From assembly GCA_029260375.1 (NCBI GenBank), contig JAJDDI010000022.1, forward strand, positions 1 through 40,104: DNA of 40,104 bases, read 5' to 3'. The DNA comes from Phycisphaerales bacterium (GTDB lineage: Bacteria; Planctomycetota; Phycisphaerae; Phycisphaerales; UBA1924). How positions within the stretch are numbered: the stretch's first letter is position 1; each line of letters opens with the position of its first letter. The notes under the pieces were generated by a model that ran no database searches, was not told the DNA's origin, and saw only the letters and a list, made by a program, of their open reading frames with translations. Of the stretch, positions 23,400 through 32,476 are shown in pieces. The translations under genes and the position numbers were made by a program.

Positions 23400-24733
23400 C
23401 CCAAGAACGACCGAACGTGATCGGCAAACCGCCGACCGCGTTGCTCGAAGTTGTCGAACTGATCCCACGACGCGCACCCCGGGCTGAGCAGGACCGCGTC
23501 CCCGGGGCTCGCCGACGACATCGCCCGCCGCACCGCGCGCTCGAGTGTCTCGCAATACCGCGCCGCGTCCCCGCTCGCCTCAGCCAGCGCCCGCCCCGTC
23601 GCCCCGATCGTATACAGCCCGCCCAGCGACGCCGCGGCGCCCGCGATCGGCGCCAGGTCCGCGCCCTTGTCGTACCCGCCCGCGATCAGGTGGATCCCGC
23701 CCCGCCCGCGCTCGAGCGTCTCGCCCACCGCCTCGATCGCCAGCATCGTCGCCCCAGGCGTGGTGGACTTGGAGTCGTCGTACGCCAGCACGCCCCCGGT
23801 CTCCGAGACCAATCGCAAGCGGTGGGGGAGCCCCGGGTAGCTCGCCACGCCCCGCCGCGCGTCCGCGAGCCGGTCCTCTCCCAGCGCGCACGCGACCGCC
23901 CGCGCGCTCACGCACGCGTTGATCATGTTGTGCCGCCCGGGCAGCACGAGCCCCTCGATCCGCTCGCTCTCGTCCACCTCAACGCACACGCACCCCGCCG
24001 CCGCCCGCCATCGGTCCGCATTCAGCCCGGGCCCCAGCACGCACCGATCGCCCGGGCGCTGATGCTTGAGAATCAGCTTCTTCGACTGCTCGTAGTGCTC
24101 CTCGGTCCCGTGCCAGTCCAGGTGGTTGGCCTGCAGGTTCGTCACCACCGCGATGCCCGGCGCCCACGCCCGCTCCTCCTGCCCGAGCCAGTACAGCATC
24201 GCGCTCGACAGCTCCAGCACCACCCACGCCGAGTCGTCGATCCGCTCCAGCTCACCCAGCAGCGAGCCCCCGATGTTCCCCCCGAGCACCGCCCGCTCGC
24301 CCAGCCCGCCCAGCGCGTGGGCCATCATCCCCGCGCATGTGCTCTTGCCCGCCGAGCCCGTGATCCCGATCACCCGCTCCCGCACGGGCAGGCGCTCGCA
24401 CACCAGCGCGATCTCGCTCGTCACCCGCGCCCCGCCCGCCCGGGCGGACCGCACAAACCGGTTCTCCCACGGCGTCGCCGCCGCCGGGTTCACCACCACC
24501 AGATCACACGTCGTAAAGTCCGACACGTTGTGCCCGCCCAGCCGCAGGCTCACCCGCCCCGTGCGCACCAGGTCGTCGAGCTGACGCACCGACTCGTGCA
24601 GGCGATCCTCGGGTTCAAGATCGGTCACGAGCACGTCCGCGCCCTGGCCCGCCAGCCAGCGCGCCGCGCCCAGCCCGCCGCCGAAGCGTCCGAGCCCCAT
24701 GACCACCGCGCGTTGCCCGTCGAACTCGCCCAT
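23387..24733 (-). CDS. murD: UDP-N-acetylmuramoylalanine--D-glutamate ligase
   Basis: Cytoplasmic peptidoglycan-precursor ligase adding D-glutamate to UDP-MurNAc-L-Ala with ATP. 448 residues, the usual length. It has an N-terminal Rossmann domain (VVMGLGRFGGGLG, about 10-22). The ATP loop GITGSAGKSTCAG (about 122-134) has Ser-Ala where most have Thr-Asn. Further motifs are VLELSSAMLY, NLQANHLDWHG (normally NxxxDHLDRH), LPGRHNMINACVSA, YDDSKSTTPGAT and SPGCASWDQFDNFEQRG. The Asn for Asp change in DHLDRH and the altered P-loop are departures to check, but the rest is well conserved. It shows that the organism makes peptidoglycan. It is 22 bp downstream of priA and is probably co-transcribed with it. 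Other mur genes are absent here. Confidence 0.9.
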   Translation of the reverse strand: MGEFDGQRAVVMGLGRFGGGLGAARWLAGQGADVLVTDLEPEDRLHESVRQLDDLVRTGRVSLRLGGHNVSDFTTCDLVVVNPAAATPWENRFVRSARAGGARVTSEIALVCERLPVRERVIGITGSAGKSTCAGMMAHALGGLGERAVLGGNIGGSLLGELERIDDSAWVVLELSSAMLYWLGQEERAWAPGIAVVTNLQANHLDWHGTEEHYEQSKKLILKHQRPGDRCVLGPGLNADRWRAAAGCVCVEVDESERIEGLVLPGRHNMINACVSARAVACALGEDRLADARRGVASYPGLPHRLRLVSETGGVLAYDDSKSTTPGATMLAIEAVGETLERGRGGIHLIAGGYDKGADLAPIAGAAASLGGLYTIGATGRALAEASGDAARYCETLERAVRRAMSSASPGDAVLLSPGCASWDQFDNFEQRGRRFADHVRSFLGCTA

Positions 24734-24755
24734 GGACGCATCGTATCAGCGCCCG

Positions 24756-27128
24756 CTACAGCAGCGAGACCGGGTCCACGTCCACCCCGAGGTGCGTGTC
24801 GCTCGTGAGCAGCCCCGTACCGCGGACGGTGCTCATCGCCCGCTGGATGACCCTCGGGTCCGGGCTGAGCAGGTCCAGCGCGATCCGGTGCCGCCCCGCC
24901 ACCCGAGAAATCGGGCAGGGCGCCGGCCCCTCGAGCACCAGCCCGGGCTCGCCCAACCCGCTCAGCGCCGCCTCGATCGCGTCGATCCGTTCCTGCGCCT
25001 TGTCAAGCGATTCGTCACGCGAGATGATCCGCGCCATCCGCCAGAACGGCGGCAGATGCGCCGCCTGCCGGATGGCCAGCTCTTCGCGTGCAAAGCCCTT
25101 GAAGTCGTGCCTCGCCGCGAGCGTCAGCGCCGGCTCCTCGGGCGCGAAGCTCTGGACGATCACCCGCCCGGGCTCGCTCCCGCGCCCCGCCCGCCCGCTC
25201 ACCTGCGAGACGAGCTGAAAGGTCCGCTCGCTGGCGCGGAAGTCGGGCATGTGCAGCCCCGTGTCCGCGTTGATCACGCCCACCAGGCGCACGTTCGGAT
25301 AGTCCAGCCCCTTGGCGATCATCTGCGTGCCCAGCAGCAACCGGATCTCGCCCGAGCTGAACCGCCCGAGCGTGTCGAAGTAGTCCCTGGCCGAGCGCAT
25401 CGAGTCCGAGTCCACCCGCAGCACCGTCTCGCCCAGGCGCAGCCCCAGCGTCGCGCCGAACCGGCTCTCCAGCTCCTCCTCGACGCGCTGCGTCCCCACG
25501 CTCAGGTCGATCAGCCGCTTGCCGCACGCCGGGCAGGTCTCCGGTCGCAGCTGCTCGCTCAGGCAGTGGTGGCAACGCACGTACCCGCGCCGCGAGCCGG
25601 ACCGGTGCACCACCATCGTCGCGTCGCACTGCTCGCACTCAAGCCTGTACCCGCACCGGCTGTCCGGGCACGCGATGTACCCGGCGTACCCGCGCCGGTT
25701 CAGCAGCAGGATCACCTGCCCCCCGTCGCTCACCGTCTCCCCGATCGCCCGCTCCAGCGTCGGCCCGATCGACTCAAGAACGTGCGGTGCCCGGCCCTCC
25801 AGCTTCTGACGCACCCGGCGCTCCCGCCCCAGGTCCACGATCTCGACCCGGGGCATCCGCCCCCCGCCCACGCGATGGGGCATCTCCCACAGCGTGAAGC
25901 GCCCCTGCACCGCGTTGTGCCAGCTCTCGAGCGACGGCGTCGCGCTGCCCAGCACCGCCGGGATGCCCTGAATCTGCGCCCGCTTGATCGCCGCGTCGCG
26001 CGCGTGATACCTCGGCAGCTGGTCCTGCTTGTACGACCCGTCGTGCTCCTCATCCACGACGATCAGCCCGAGGCTCGCCAGCGGGGCGTAGACCGCCGAC
26101 CGCGCCCCGACGACCACCCGCGCCTCGCCCGAGGCCGCCGCTGCCCACTGCTTATGCCGCGACGACGCGCTCAGCCCCGAGTGCAGCACCGCGACCCCTT
26201 CAGCACGAAACCGCTCGATAAACCGCCCCGCGGTCTGCGGCGTCAGCGCGATCTCGGGCGTCAGCACGATCGCGCTCTTCCCCGCCTCCAGCACCCGCTC
26301 GATCACCCGCAGGTATACCTCCGTCTTGCCCGAGCCCGTCACACCCCGCAGCAGGTGAACCCCGAACGCGCCCAGCGCGCCCGAGATCCCCTCGACGCAG
26401 CGCGACTGGTCCTCGGTCAGCTCGGGTCTGGCCTTGGGCGCCTCCACGCGCCGCTCGTCCCAGAACACCTCGGGCGCGCGCACCACCGCGACCTCCACCT
26501 CGCGCAGCACACCCGCCGCCAACAGCCTGTTGACCGGCCCCGCGTTGCTCGCCCCCAGCTCGCGGGCCAGGTCCTTCGCGTCGATCGGGAACCGCTCGGG
26601 CGCCAAGGCCTCCAGAGACGCGCCCGCCGCGACCACGCTCTTGGTCGCCCTGAGCCCCTCGATCTCGCCCGCGCGAACACGCTCGCCCAGCCCCGCCAGC
26701 TCGACCGCGGGCTCGACCAGCACCCGCGTCCGCCGCCCCGTGCCCGCCTTGACCGCCGCGGGCATCATCGTCGCCAGCACCATCCCCAGCGGGCAGACGT
26801 AGTACCCGCTCATCCAGCGCGCCAGCTCGATCAACGCCTCGGGCAGGCGAGACCCGCTCACGCCCAGGATCCGCTTGATCTTCCTCGGGTCCATCTCCCC
26901 CAGCAGGTCCGCCCCGCCCACCTCGATCACGAACCCGCCCGTCCTCGTGTCCCCCCGCCCCAGCGGAACGTCCACGCGATCCCCCACAACGACATCCTCC
27001 CCCGCCCGGTACGTCAGCCCCGCGTCGCCCGAGTCGATCCCCCGCTCGACCGCGACGCGCACGTACCGCTCGCCCTCCGCCAGCGTCGGGTCGCGCTCAT
27101 CACCCTGAAAGAGGAACGTGTCGCTCAT
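24756..27128 (-). CDS. priA: Primosomal protein N' (replication restart helicase)
   Basis: Superfamily 2 3'-5' helicase that recognises abandoned forks and reloads the replisome. 790 residues. N-terminal 3' DNA-binding domain (about 1-100, YVRVAVERGID, GDRVDVPLG), then a winged-helix region. The helicase core has Walker A GVTGSGKTEVYLR, VLTPEIALT, Walker B VVDEEHDGSYKQ, LGSATPSLES and LLLNRRGYAG. The zinc-binding insertion has CPDSRCGYRLECEQC then CHHCLSEQLRPETCPACGK. The C-terminal lobe has GTQRVEEEL, LLGTQMIAKGLDYP and QVSGRAGRG. The zinc segment begins CPDSRC rather than CxxC, so one pair is spaced by four. ATG 27128 is 21 bp from the divergent carA start. Confidence 0.94.
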   Translation of the reverse strand: MSDTFLFQGDERDPTLAEGERYVRVAVERGIDSGDAGLTYRAGEDVVVGDRVDVPLGRGDTRTGGFVIEVGGADLLGEMDPRKIKRILGVSGSRLPEALIELARWMSGYYVCPLGMVLATMMPAAVKAGTGRRTRVLVEPAVELAGLGERVRAGEIEGLRATKSVVAAGASLEALAPERFPIDAKDLARELGASNAGPVNRLLAAGVLREVEVAVVRAPEVFWDERRVEAPKARPELTEDQSRCVEGISGALGAFGVHLLRGVTGSGKTEVYLRVIERVLEAGKSAIVLTPEIALTPQTAGRFIERFRAEGVAVLHSGLSASSRHKQWAAAASGEARVVVGARSAVYAPLASLGLIVVDEEHDGSYKQDQLPRYHARDAAIKRAQIQGIPAVLGSATPSLESWHNAVQGRFTLWEMPHRVGGGRMPRVEIVDLGRERRVRQKLEGRAPHVLESIGPTLERAIGETVSDGGQVILLLNRRGYAGYIACPDSRCGYRLECEQCDATMVVHRSGSRRGYVRCHHCLSEQLRPETCPACGKRLIDLSVGTQRVEEELESRFGATLGLRLGETVLRVDSDSMRSARDYFDTLGRFSSGEIRLLLGTQMIAKGLDYPNVRLVGVINADTGLHMPDFRASERTFQLVSQVSGRAGRGSEPGRVIVQSFAPEEPALTLAARHDFKGFAREELAIRQAAHLPPFWRMARIISRDESLDKAQERIDAIEAALSGLGEPGLVLEGPAPCPISRVAGRHRIALDLLSPDPRVIQRAMSTVRGTGLLTSDTHLGVDVDPVSLL

Positions 27129-27149
27129 CCGTGCGCTAGACTCTACCCA

Positions 27150-28358
27150 GTGAACACCCAACGCCCGACCGAGCCCGCCCCGACCCGCACAGGACGCCTC
27201 GCCCTGGCCGACGGGTCGTTGTTCCGCGGCCGCGCCTTCGGCGCCACCAACCGGGGCCTCCGGTCCGTCGGCGAGGTCGTCTTCAACACCGCCATGGCCG
27301 GCTACCAGGAGTCGCTCACCGACCCCTCCTACACCGGCCAGATCCTCGTGCAAACCGCCCCCCTCATCGGTAACACGGGCGTCAACCCCGACGACCCCGA
27401 GTCCGACCGCGTCAGCGTCAAGGGCTTCGTCGTCCACGAACTCGCCCGCCGCCACTCCAACTACCGCGCCTCCGACTCGCTCGACGCCTACCTCCGCGAC
27501 GCCGGCGTCCTCGCCATCGAAGGAATCGACACCCGCGCCCTGACCCGCCTGATCAGAACCCACGGCGCCCTGGCCGGCGTCCTCTGCGACGACCCCTCCA
27601 TCTCCGACCAGGCCCTCGTCCAACTCGCCCGCTCCGGCCCCCCCATGCAGGGCGCCGATCTGGCCAGCCAGGTCGGCAGCCACGACGACCACGCCTGGGA
27701 AGAGTCACTCGGCGAGTGGGCCCCCGCGGATCACGAGTCATCCCACGAGCCGCTGACCGTCATCGCCCTGGACTGCGGCGCCAAACGCAACATCCTCCGC
27801 CACCTCACCCAGCGAGGCTGCCGCGTCCGCCTCATGCCCCTCGATACCGACGCCCAGACCCTCGCCGACCTGTTCGACTCGGGCCAGGCCCACGGCCTGT
27901 TCATCTCCAACGGCCCGGGCGACCCCGCCGCCGTGGAGAACACCATCGACACCCTCCGCACCCTGCTCTTCCAGGGCGACCGCCAGATCCCGACCTTCGG
28001 CATCTGCCTCGGGCACCAGCTCCTCGCCCTCGCCCTGGGCGCCGACACCTACAAGCTCAAGTTCGGGCACCGCGGCGCCAACCACCCCGTCCTGGACATC
28101 GCGTCGCAGCGCGTCGAGATCACCAGCCAGAACCACGGCTTCGCCGTTGACGCCGCAAGCCTTGAGCTGCGGGGGGGCCAGGTCACGCACCGCCACCTCA
28201 ACGACGACACCGTCGCCGGGTTCAGCGTGCCCGAACGGCACATCTTCGCCGTGCAGTACCACCCGGAGGCGTCCCCAGGCCCGCACGACGCCGCCCCCCT
28301 CTTCGACCGGTTCGTCACCATGATGGCCGACGCCCGCCACGCCGACGTCCGATCCTGA
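27150..28358 (+). CDS. carA: Carbamoyl-phosphate synthase small (glutaminase) subunit
   Basis: Hydrolyses glutamine and channels ammonia to CarB for arginine and pyrimidine synthesis. 402 residues from GTG 27150. The N-terminal CPSase_sm domain has LADGSLFRGRAFG, GEVVFNTAMAGYQESLTDPSY and GIDTRALTRLIR. The class I amidotransferase domain has ISNGPGDP, nucleophile Cys286 in TFGICLGHQ, GHRGANHPV, SQNHGFAV, and His371/Glu373 in QYHPEASPGP. All catalytic residues are present. GTG was chosen because it is just outside the divergent priA start and precedes the conserved strand by the normal distance. carB does not follow; a 524-bp gene-free gap does. Confidence 0.95.
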   Translation: MNTQRPTEPAPTRTGRLALADGSLFRGRAFGATNRGLRSVGEVVFNTAMAGYQESLTDPSYTGQILVQTAPLIGNTGVNPDDPESDRVSVKGFVVHELARRHSNYRASDSLDAYLRDAGVLAIEGIDTRALTRLIRTHGALAGVLCDDPSISDQALVQLARSGPPMQGADLASQVGSHDDHAWEESLGEWAPADHESSHEPLTVIALDCGAKRNILRHLTQRGCRVRLMPLDTDAQTLADLFDSGQAHGLFISNGPGDPAAVENTIDTLRTLLFQGDRQIPTFGICLGHQLLALALGADTYKLKFGHRGANHPVLDIASQRVEITSQNHGFAVDAASLELRGGQVTHRHLNDDTVAGFSVPERHIFAVQYHPEASPGPHDAAPLFDRFVTMMADARHADVRS

Positions 28359-28418
28359 CGCCCATCTTGCCCATTTTCTTATAGGGCATGGATCCAGGCC
28401 CCGGGCGCTCCCGTATCG

Positions 28419-28510
28419 CTTTCAACCGCACTCGCGGGGATGGCAGAGCCGTCAAACTCGGCACGGATGTAAAACTGGGCTGCCCCGGCAACGGATAGCG
28501 ATTTTTCGTA
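28419..28510 (+). other. Possible structured RNA element upstream of the secreted-protein gene
   Basis: Between carA and 28883 no convincing CDS is seen. This segment is AT-richer and can fold. GGCAG near 28442 can pair with CTGCC near 28480. Inside it is GCCG...CGGC. Just after is CCG-GCAA-CGG with a GNRA-type loop, and then a TTTTT run. It is upstream of the predicted promoter at 28555, so if transcribed it would be a short separate RNA or the 3' end of the carA message. Identity unknown; it does not match a tRNA or a riboswitch I can name. Confidence 0.3.
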
Positions 28511-28554
28511 TGAATCCACCTGTATCAATCTTTCCGTTTTCATGGGGTGACCTC

Positions 28555-28582
28555 TTGCATCACCACGCCCCTCCGGTATATT
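28555..28582 (+). promoter_or_regulatory. Candidate sigma-70 promoter with long leader
   Basis: TTGCAT (28555-28560), 16-base spacer, TATATT (28577-28582). Transcription would begin near 28590, giving a 5' leader of about 290 bases before the ATG at 28883. The leader contains no long frame of its own. Confidence 0.55.
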
Positions 28583-28882
28583 CGGTTTGTGGGTCCGCGC
28601 TCCGTGGGGCGGCGGGTCTTTGGCTTCTGATAGGACTCGCCCTGGAAGGGGCGAAGTCGCCTTCCCGCTCGCGTTGCAACCGCCCGCTCAACTGGGCGCC
28701 CGCAACGATCTACGACGGGTTGCGCGAGGAGAGGGTTTTTGCACGTCGAACTCGGCGTCGTTTCTATTGACTCTTGAACGGTCGCGGTCCGTTATCGCGG
28801 TCGTCATGTGTGTATTGGGTTTCAGAACTGGGCCTCTCAACTGGGGTCCTTCGAGTACAGGTTCAAACGAGAGGAGCTTTCC

Positions 28883-30211
28883 ATGAAGGCGAAGAGTGGT
28901 ATTGCACTCGCGATGGCGGCCGGTTTTGTGGCCACCAGCGCGGCGAACGCGGCAGTCGATGAGCGTCAGGCCCAGACCGGCCTCCGGTCCATGAAGTCCA
29001 TGCCCGTCGGACACATCTACTACAACCCGGCGACCGGCGAGCGCGTCGTCACCCCGTTCGAGAACCGTCCCCGTGCCGCGTCTCCCGGGATCTGGATCAA
29101 CAACAACACCGATCCCTGCGCCACCGGCGGCACCGTCGGCGTCATCGATGACCCCGACCTCGACGGCGACGGCGCCGGCGACCTCTTCGGCGGCGCCTGC
29201 GTCGGCGGCACCTTCCCCTGCGAAGGCACCTGGAACAACTTCTGGGGCGATGTCGCCTACGACTCCGTCGTTGACTGCCTCGTCGTTGCCTACGGCATCC
29301 TGGCGCCCGACAATGACGCCGACCTCGACTCCATCGGCGACGGCATCGTCGGCTACGACATGGCCCTCACCTTCTCCGACAACGACGACGGTTTCGGCTC
29401 CGACCTTCCGGGCGTCTCGGGCCGCTCATGCATCCTTGACCTCACCATCCCGACCCTCGCCGGCGCCACCGGCGCCGTCCCCCCCGGCTTCGTTGCCGTC
29501 TACATCCTCACCCTCGACTTCGCCTCCCTCGCCCCCTCGCTCATCTTCGAGCTCGGCGATTCAGACGGCGTTGACGATGCCGGCACCGGCATCTCCGGTG
29601 GCGCCCTCTACGGCCCCAACAACATCGACCCCGGCACTGGGCTGCCCTACCCCAACCCCTCCTCGGGCATCGACTGGGACAGCAACATGCTGGCCGACTT
29701 CTCCTTCGCCTTCCGCTTCGATCAGTCCACCCTCGGCACCACCGGCGCCCCGGGCGTCTCCAAGGGCGTCAACGGCTTCCTCGCCGCCGCCCCCAAGCTC
29801 GGCAACCCCGGTGACCTCCCGGCCGACCCCGCCGACGCCACCGGCCTCTTCGACGCCCTTGACATCTACTCCACCGGTCCCCAGTGCACCGCCTCCGCCA
29901 TTCCCAACGCCCTCTACATCGGCACCTTCTTCTTCGGCGGCTTCACCTGTGCGGTGGGCGCCGAAACCCCCCACGCTTCCGCGTGGATCGAGCTCTACGG
30001 CCCCAATGGCCCGGTTGACCCCGGCTGCAACGGCGCCGACCTGGCCGAGCCCTTCGGGACGCTCGACTTCTCCGACGTCATCGCGTTCCTGACCGCCTTC
30101 GGCACCGGCATCCCCGGTGGCGAAGCGGCCGACCTGGCCGATCCGATCGGCACGCTTGACTTCTCCGACGTCATCGCGTTCCTGACCCTGTTCGGCGCCG
30201 GCTGCCCGTAA
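28883..30211 (+). CDS. Exported protein with C-terminal tandem dockerin-like (GC-type) module
   Basis: 442 residues starting at ATG 28883, preceded by GAGAGGAG. A signal peptide (about 1-23, GIALAMAAGFVATSAANA) is followed by an acidic, low-Lys body with Asp-rich stretches (DDPDLDGDGAGDLFGG, DNDADLDSIGDG) that resemble calcium-binding loops. No enzyme motif is seen. The C-terminus holds two copies of ADLAxPxGTLDFSDVIAFLT (31-residue period, then GAGCP). This is the module Phycisphaerales put at the end of many secreted proteins, thought to be a dockerin-like or anchoring tag. The DNA of the two copies is nearly identical, so the duplication is young or homogenised. Likely a cell-surface or secreted structural protein. 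A strong terminator follows at 30269. Confidence 0.85.
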   Translation: MKAKSGIALAMAAGFVATSAANAAVDERQAQTGLRSMKSMPVGHIYYNPATGERVVTPFENRPRAASPGIWINNNTDPCATGGTVGVIDDPDLDGDGAGDLFGGACVGGTFPCEGTWNNFWGDVAYDSVVDCLVVAYGILAPDNDADLDSIGDGIVGYDMALTFSDNDDGFGSDLPGVSGRSCILDLTIPTLAGATGAVPPGFVAVYILTLDFASLAPSLIFELGDSDGVDDAGTGISGGALYGPNNIDPGTGLPYPNPSSGIDWDSNMLADFSFAFRFDQSTLGTTGAPGVSKGVNGFLAAAPKLGNPGDLPADPADATGLFDALDIYSTGPQCTASAIPNALYIGTFFFGGFTCAVGAETPHASAWIELYGPNGPVDPGCNGADLAEPFGTLDFSDVIAFLTAFGTGIPGGEAADLADPIGTLDFSDVIAFLTLFGAGCP

Positions 30212-30268
30212 TGAGCCCCGCCGACATCGTGATCTGACTCAGCCCGGCTGAATCAGAAATCGAATCCA

Positions 30269-30306
30269 AAGCCCCCGGGACACCCGTCCCGGGGGCTTCT
30301 CTTTTT
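30269..30306 (+). terminator. Rho-independent terminator after the exported-protein gene
   Basis: Stem AAGCCCCCGGGAC / GTCCCGGGGGCTT (30269-30281 with 30286-30298, 13 perfect bp), loop ACCC, then CTCTTTTT. The arms include the AA/TT pairs that give the reverse strand only a weak T tract. Confidence 0.92.
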
Positions 30307-30402
30307 GCATCTTGATTGGGTGCGATTTGCGCACATCCGCGTATGCCGGCCTATCTGTTATGATTCATGAGTCACCTACCTCGTGGATATTGGAGACTGC
30401 CG

Positions 30403-32445
30403 ATGAATAGAACCAGCGCGTGTGCGAGTTTGGTCTTCCTGGCAACGTTCTGTGGTATTGCTATCGCAGGTGAGGAGCAGGCTGGGATTGATTCAAGGCC
30501 GATGAGAGTCGCGTCGGGAGTAGTCAGCCTGACAGATCTGCGGTCGGAGTTGCTCGACTTTGCCAGTGAGCAGCGCGTCTATCCGCTCAGCCCAGAGGAT
30601 GCGCGAAGTCGGCAGTTGGAGTTTGTTGTACCGGGGTACCCGCCGGTCATCGGTGAACTGGATCACTCGGCCGAGATGTTGGATGGCGGTGTTGCCGCGT
30701 ACGGCAATCTGCCCGGGCACGAGCACGGAACTTTCGGCATCGCGATCTATGATGGCGCCCTCCGCGGGTATCTTCGGGCGTGGGGGCAGGAGTTCGCGAT
30801 TATTGGCGACGCGGCCACATCAGCTATTGGCATGCAAGTCGTCTACGAGCGTGTGTCGTTGGAGAACTGGTCATGCGATATGGACGAACTCTCGCAGGAG
30901 TTTATCGGAAGATCAGTTCAGCCGAATCCGCAGCGCGGAACGGGTCCGCTCATTGTTGATCTGCTGATCATCTACTCGCCTCAATGGCGGATAGATCGAG
31001 GTGGCTCCTCAGCGGCAACGGCGGCAGTACTCAGCCAGGTCGCCTGGGTCAATCAGGCGCATTCGAACTCGCTCACAGGAATCGAGTTGAACCTTGTGTA
31101 TGCATATGAAACCGCGCCTGACGGTGGATCAGGCCAATCTTCCACTCTCCAGTTTAACAGCGCTCTCAATCTGACAGATGGTATCGTCGATGAGCTTCGG
31201 ATGGTACAGGATCAAGTCAAGGCGGATCTCGTGCATTTCTTATATAGTGGAAATGGGGGTGGAGTTGCACAAGGAGGTGTTGCAGGGACCACAACAGAAT
31301 CCGGCGTAAGTGTGGGAGGAACACGCGATACGTCGTCAGGTACCAGCGGGAGTCTGACGGGCCACGAGACCGGGCACAACTTTGGATTGGCGCATGCATG
31401 TGAGACCACTGGATTTCGGTCCTATGGTCGAGGCTACAAGAACAATGTTGATGGAGACCCTCAGAACGAGCTGACCCTATTGGGTTTGAATAATGCGTGT
31501 GGATCCAGTGGCGGAAGTGGATCGGAGTTGATCCAGTATTACTCCAATCCGAATATTACACTCCCCGGGGAGTCCGTTCCGTTGGGTGTTCCGATCGGGA
31601 ACCCCGACGAGGCGGACGCGACCGCAGCAATGATCCTGGATGGGCCAACCGTCGCATCGAACCGGACCGGATCCGCCGACCTTACGGATTGTCAATCCAA
31701 TGGCCTCTTGGACAGTATTGAATTTTTCTATGGAATGTCGCTTGATCAAGGTGGTGATTCAGGAAGTCCCAACGGCGTTCCAGATTCATGCGATCGCACG
31801 GCGTGGGCTGGCGATTGCGGAAACATGGCCCTGTCCGATTCATCACTCGTGTCTTGGCACGTAGAACTGGATAGAACGGAACTGGGTCGCTTTGGTGGTT
31901 CGAAGACGATCGCCTTTCATGGGATACCTGACCCTGGCGGCGATCTTACGATCACCGTTAATGCCAAGGGCGCCTTCCAATCGCCGAGCGCATTCCTCGA
32001 TGTATACATTAACGGCTCCCTCGAAGCTACCCTGTTCGAGACCACCGGGGTTTCATGCACTGGCGCATCAATTAATACCGACGATTTTATTGTCAATGAA
32101 TCAAGTCTAAACCTCGGTCCGGATCAGGAACTGATCATCGACCTTGTGCCGACCGGTACAGGGTTGTGTCAATCTGGATCTGGGACTTCCAGCGTCACCG
32201 TCAGCTACCTATCGAGGCTTGCTGAAAATCTCGACCGCGACGACATCCTCGACGCCTGCGACCCGAGCTGCAACATCGCCGACAACTCCGTCCCCTTCGG
32301 CACGCTCGACTTCACCGATGTTTCGACTTTCCTCACCTGGTACGGGGACCTCGACGACCGCGCGGACCTGGAGGTCCCCCTCGGCCAGTGGGACATCAGC
32401 GACGTGAACCTCTTCCTCGCCGCTCACGCCGCCGGCTGCCCCTAA
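30403..32445 (+). CDS. Secreted zinc metalloprotease (metzincin-like) with C-terminal anchor module
   Basis: 680 residues from ATG 30403, which has GGAGA upstream and directly precedes a signal peptide (TSACASLVFLATFCGIAIA). An in-frame ATG at 30367 would put extra residues before the signal. A propeptide-like region (about 25-180) precedes the protease domain (about 190-420) with GHETGHNFGLAHAC, the full HExxHxxGxxH zinc motif of metzincins such as the reprolysin-like group. Next come NGLLDSIEF and NGVPDSCD (calcium-loop-like repeats), a beta-rich domain (about 490-610), and a final two-copy anchor module with GTLDFTDVSTFLTWY and DISDVNLFLAAHAAGCP. Codon use is AT-richer until about 32228, then abruptly host-like over the anchor, suggesting a grafted module. 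Confidence 0.88.
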   Translation: MNRTSACASLVFLATFCGIAIAGEEQAGIDSRPMRVASGVVSLTDLRSELLDFASEQRVYPLSPEDARSRQLEFVVPGYPPVIGELDHSAEMLDGGVAAYGNLPGHEHGTFGIAIYDGALRGYLRAWGQEFAIIGDAATSAIGMQVVYERVSLENWSCDMDELSQEFIGRSVQPNPQRGTGPLIVDLLIIYSPQWRIDRGGSSAATAAVLSQVAWVNQAHSNSLTGIELNLVYAYETAPDGGSGQSSTLQFNSALNLTDGIVDELRMVQDQVKADLVHFLYSGNGGGVAQGGVAGTTTESGVSVGGTRDTSSGTSGSLTGHETGHNFGLAHACETTGFRSYGRGYKNNVDGDPQNELTLLGLNNACGSSGGSGSELIQYYSNPNITLPGESVPLGVPIGNPDEADATAAMILDGPTVASNRTGSADLTDCQSNGLLDSIEFFYGMSLDQGGDSGSPNGVPDSCDRTAWAGDCGNMALSDSSLVSWHVELDRTELGRFGGSKTIAFHGIPDPGGDLTITVNAKGAFQSPSAFLDVYINGSLEATLFETTGVSCTGASINTDDFIVNESSLNLGPDQELIIDLVPTGTGLCQSGSGTSSVTVSYLSRLAENLDRDDILDACDPSCNIADNSVPFGTLDFTDVSTFLTWYGDLDDRADLEVPLGQWDISDVNLFLAAHAAGCP

Positions 32446-32476
32446 GCCAGCCACCTCACGCAGATCTGCAAACACT

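Noticed and set aside
24699..27149. Long plus-strand open frame opposite murD/priA, continuous with carA
   Set aside because: Low-complexity Arg/Pro/His translation caused by GC-rich codons; priA on the other strand has a full set of motifs.
28419..28510. tRNA or cyclic-di-GMP (GEMM) riboswitch
   Set aside because: No T-loop GTTCRA sequence and no anticodon stem; only a loose resemblance to the GEMM core and not its conserved GCAAA blocks, so it was left as an unnamed candidate.
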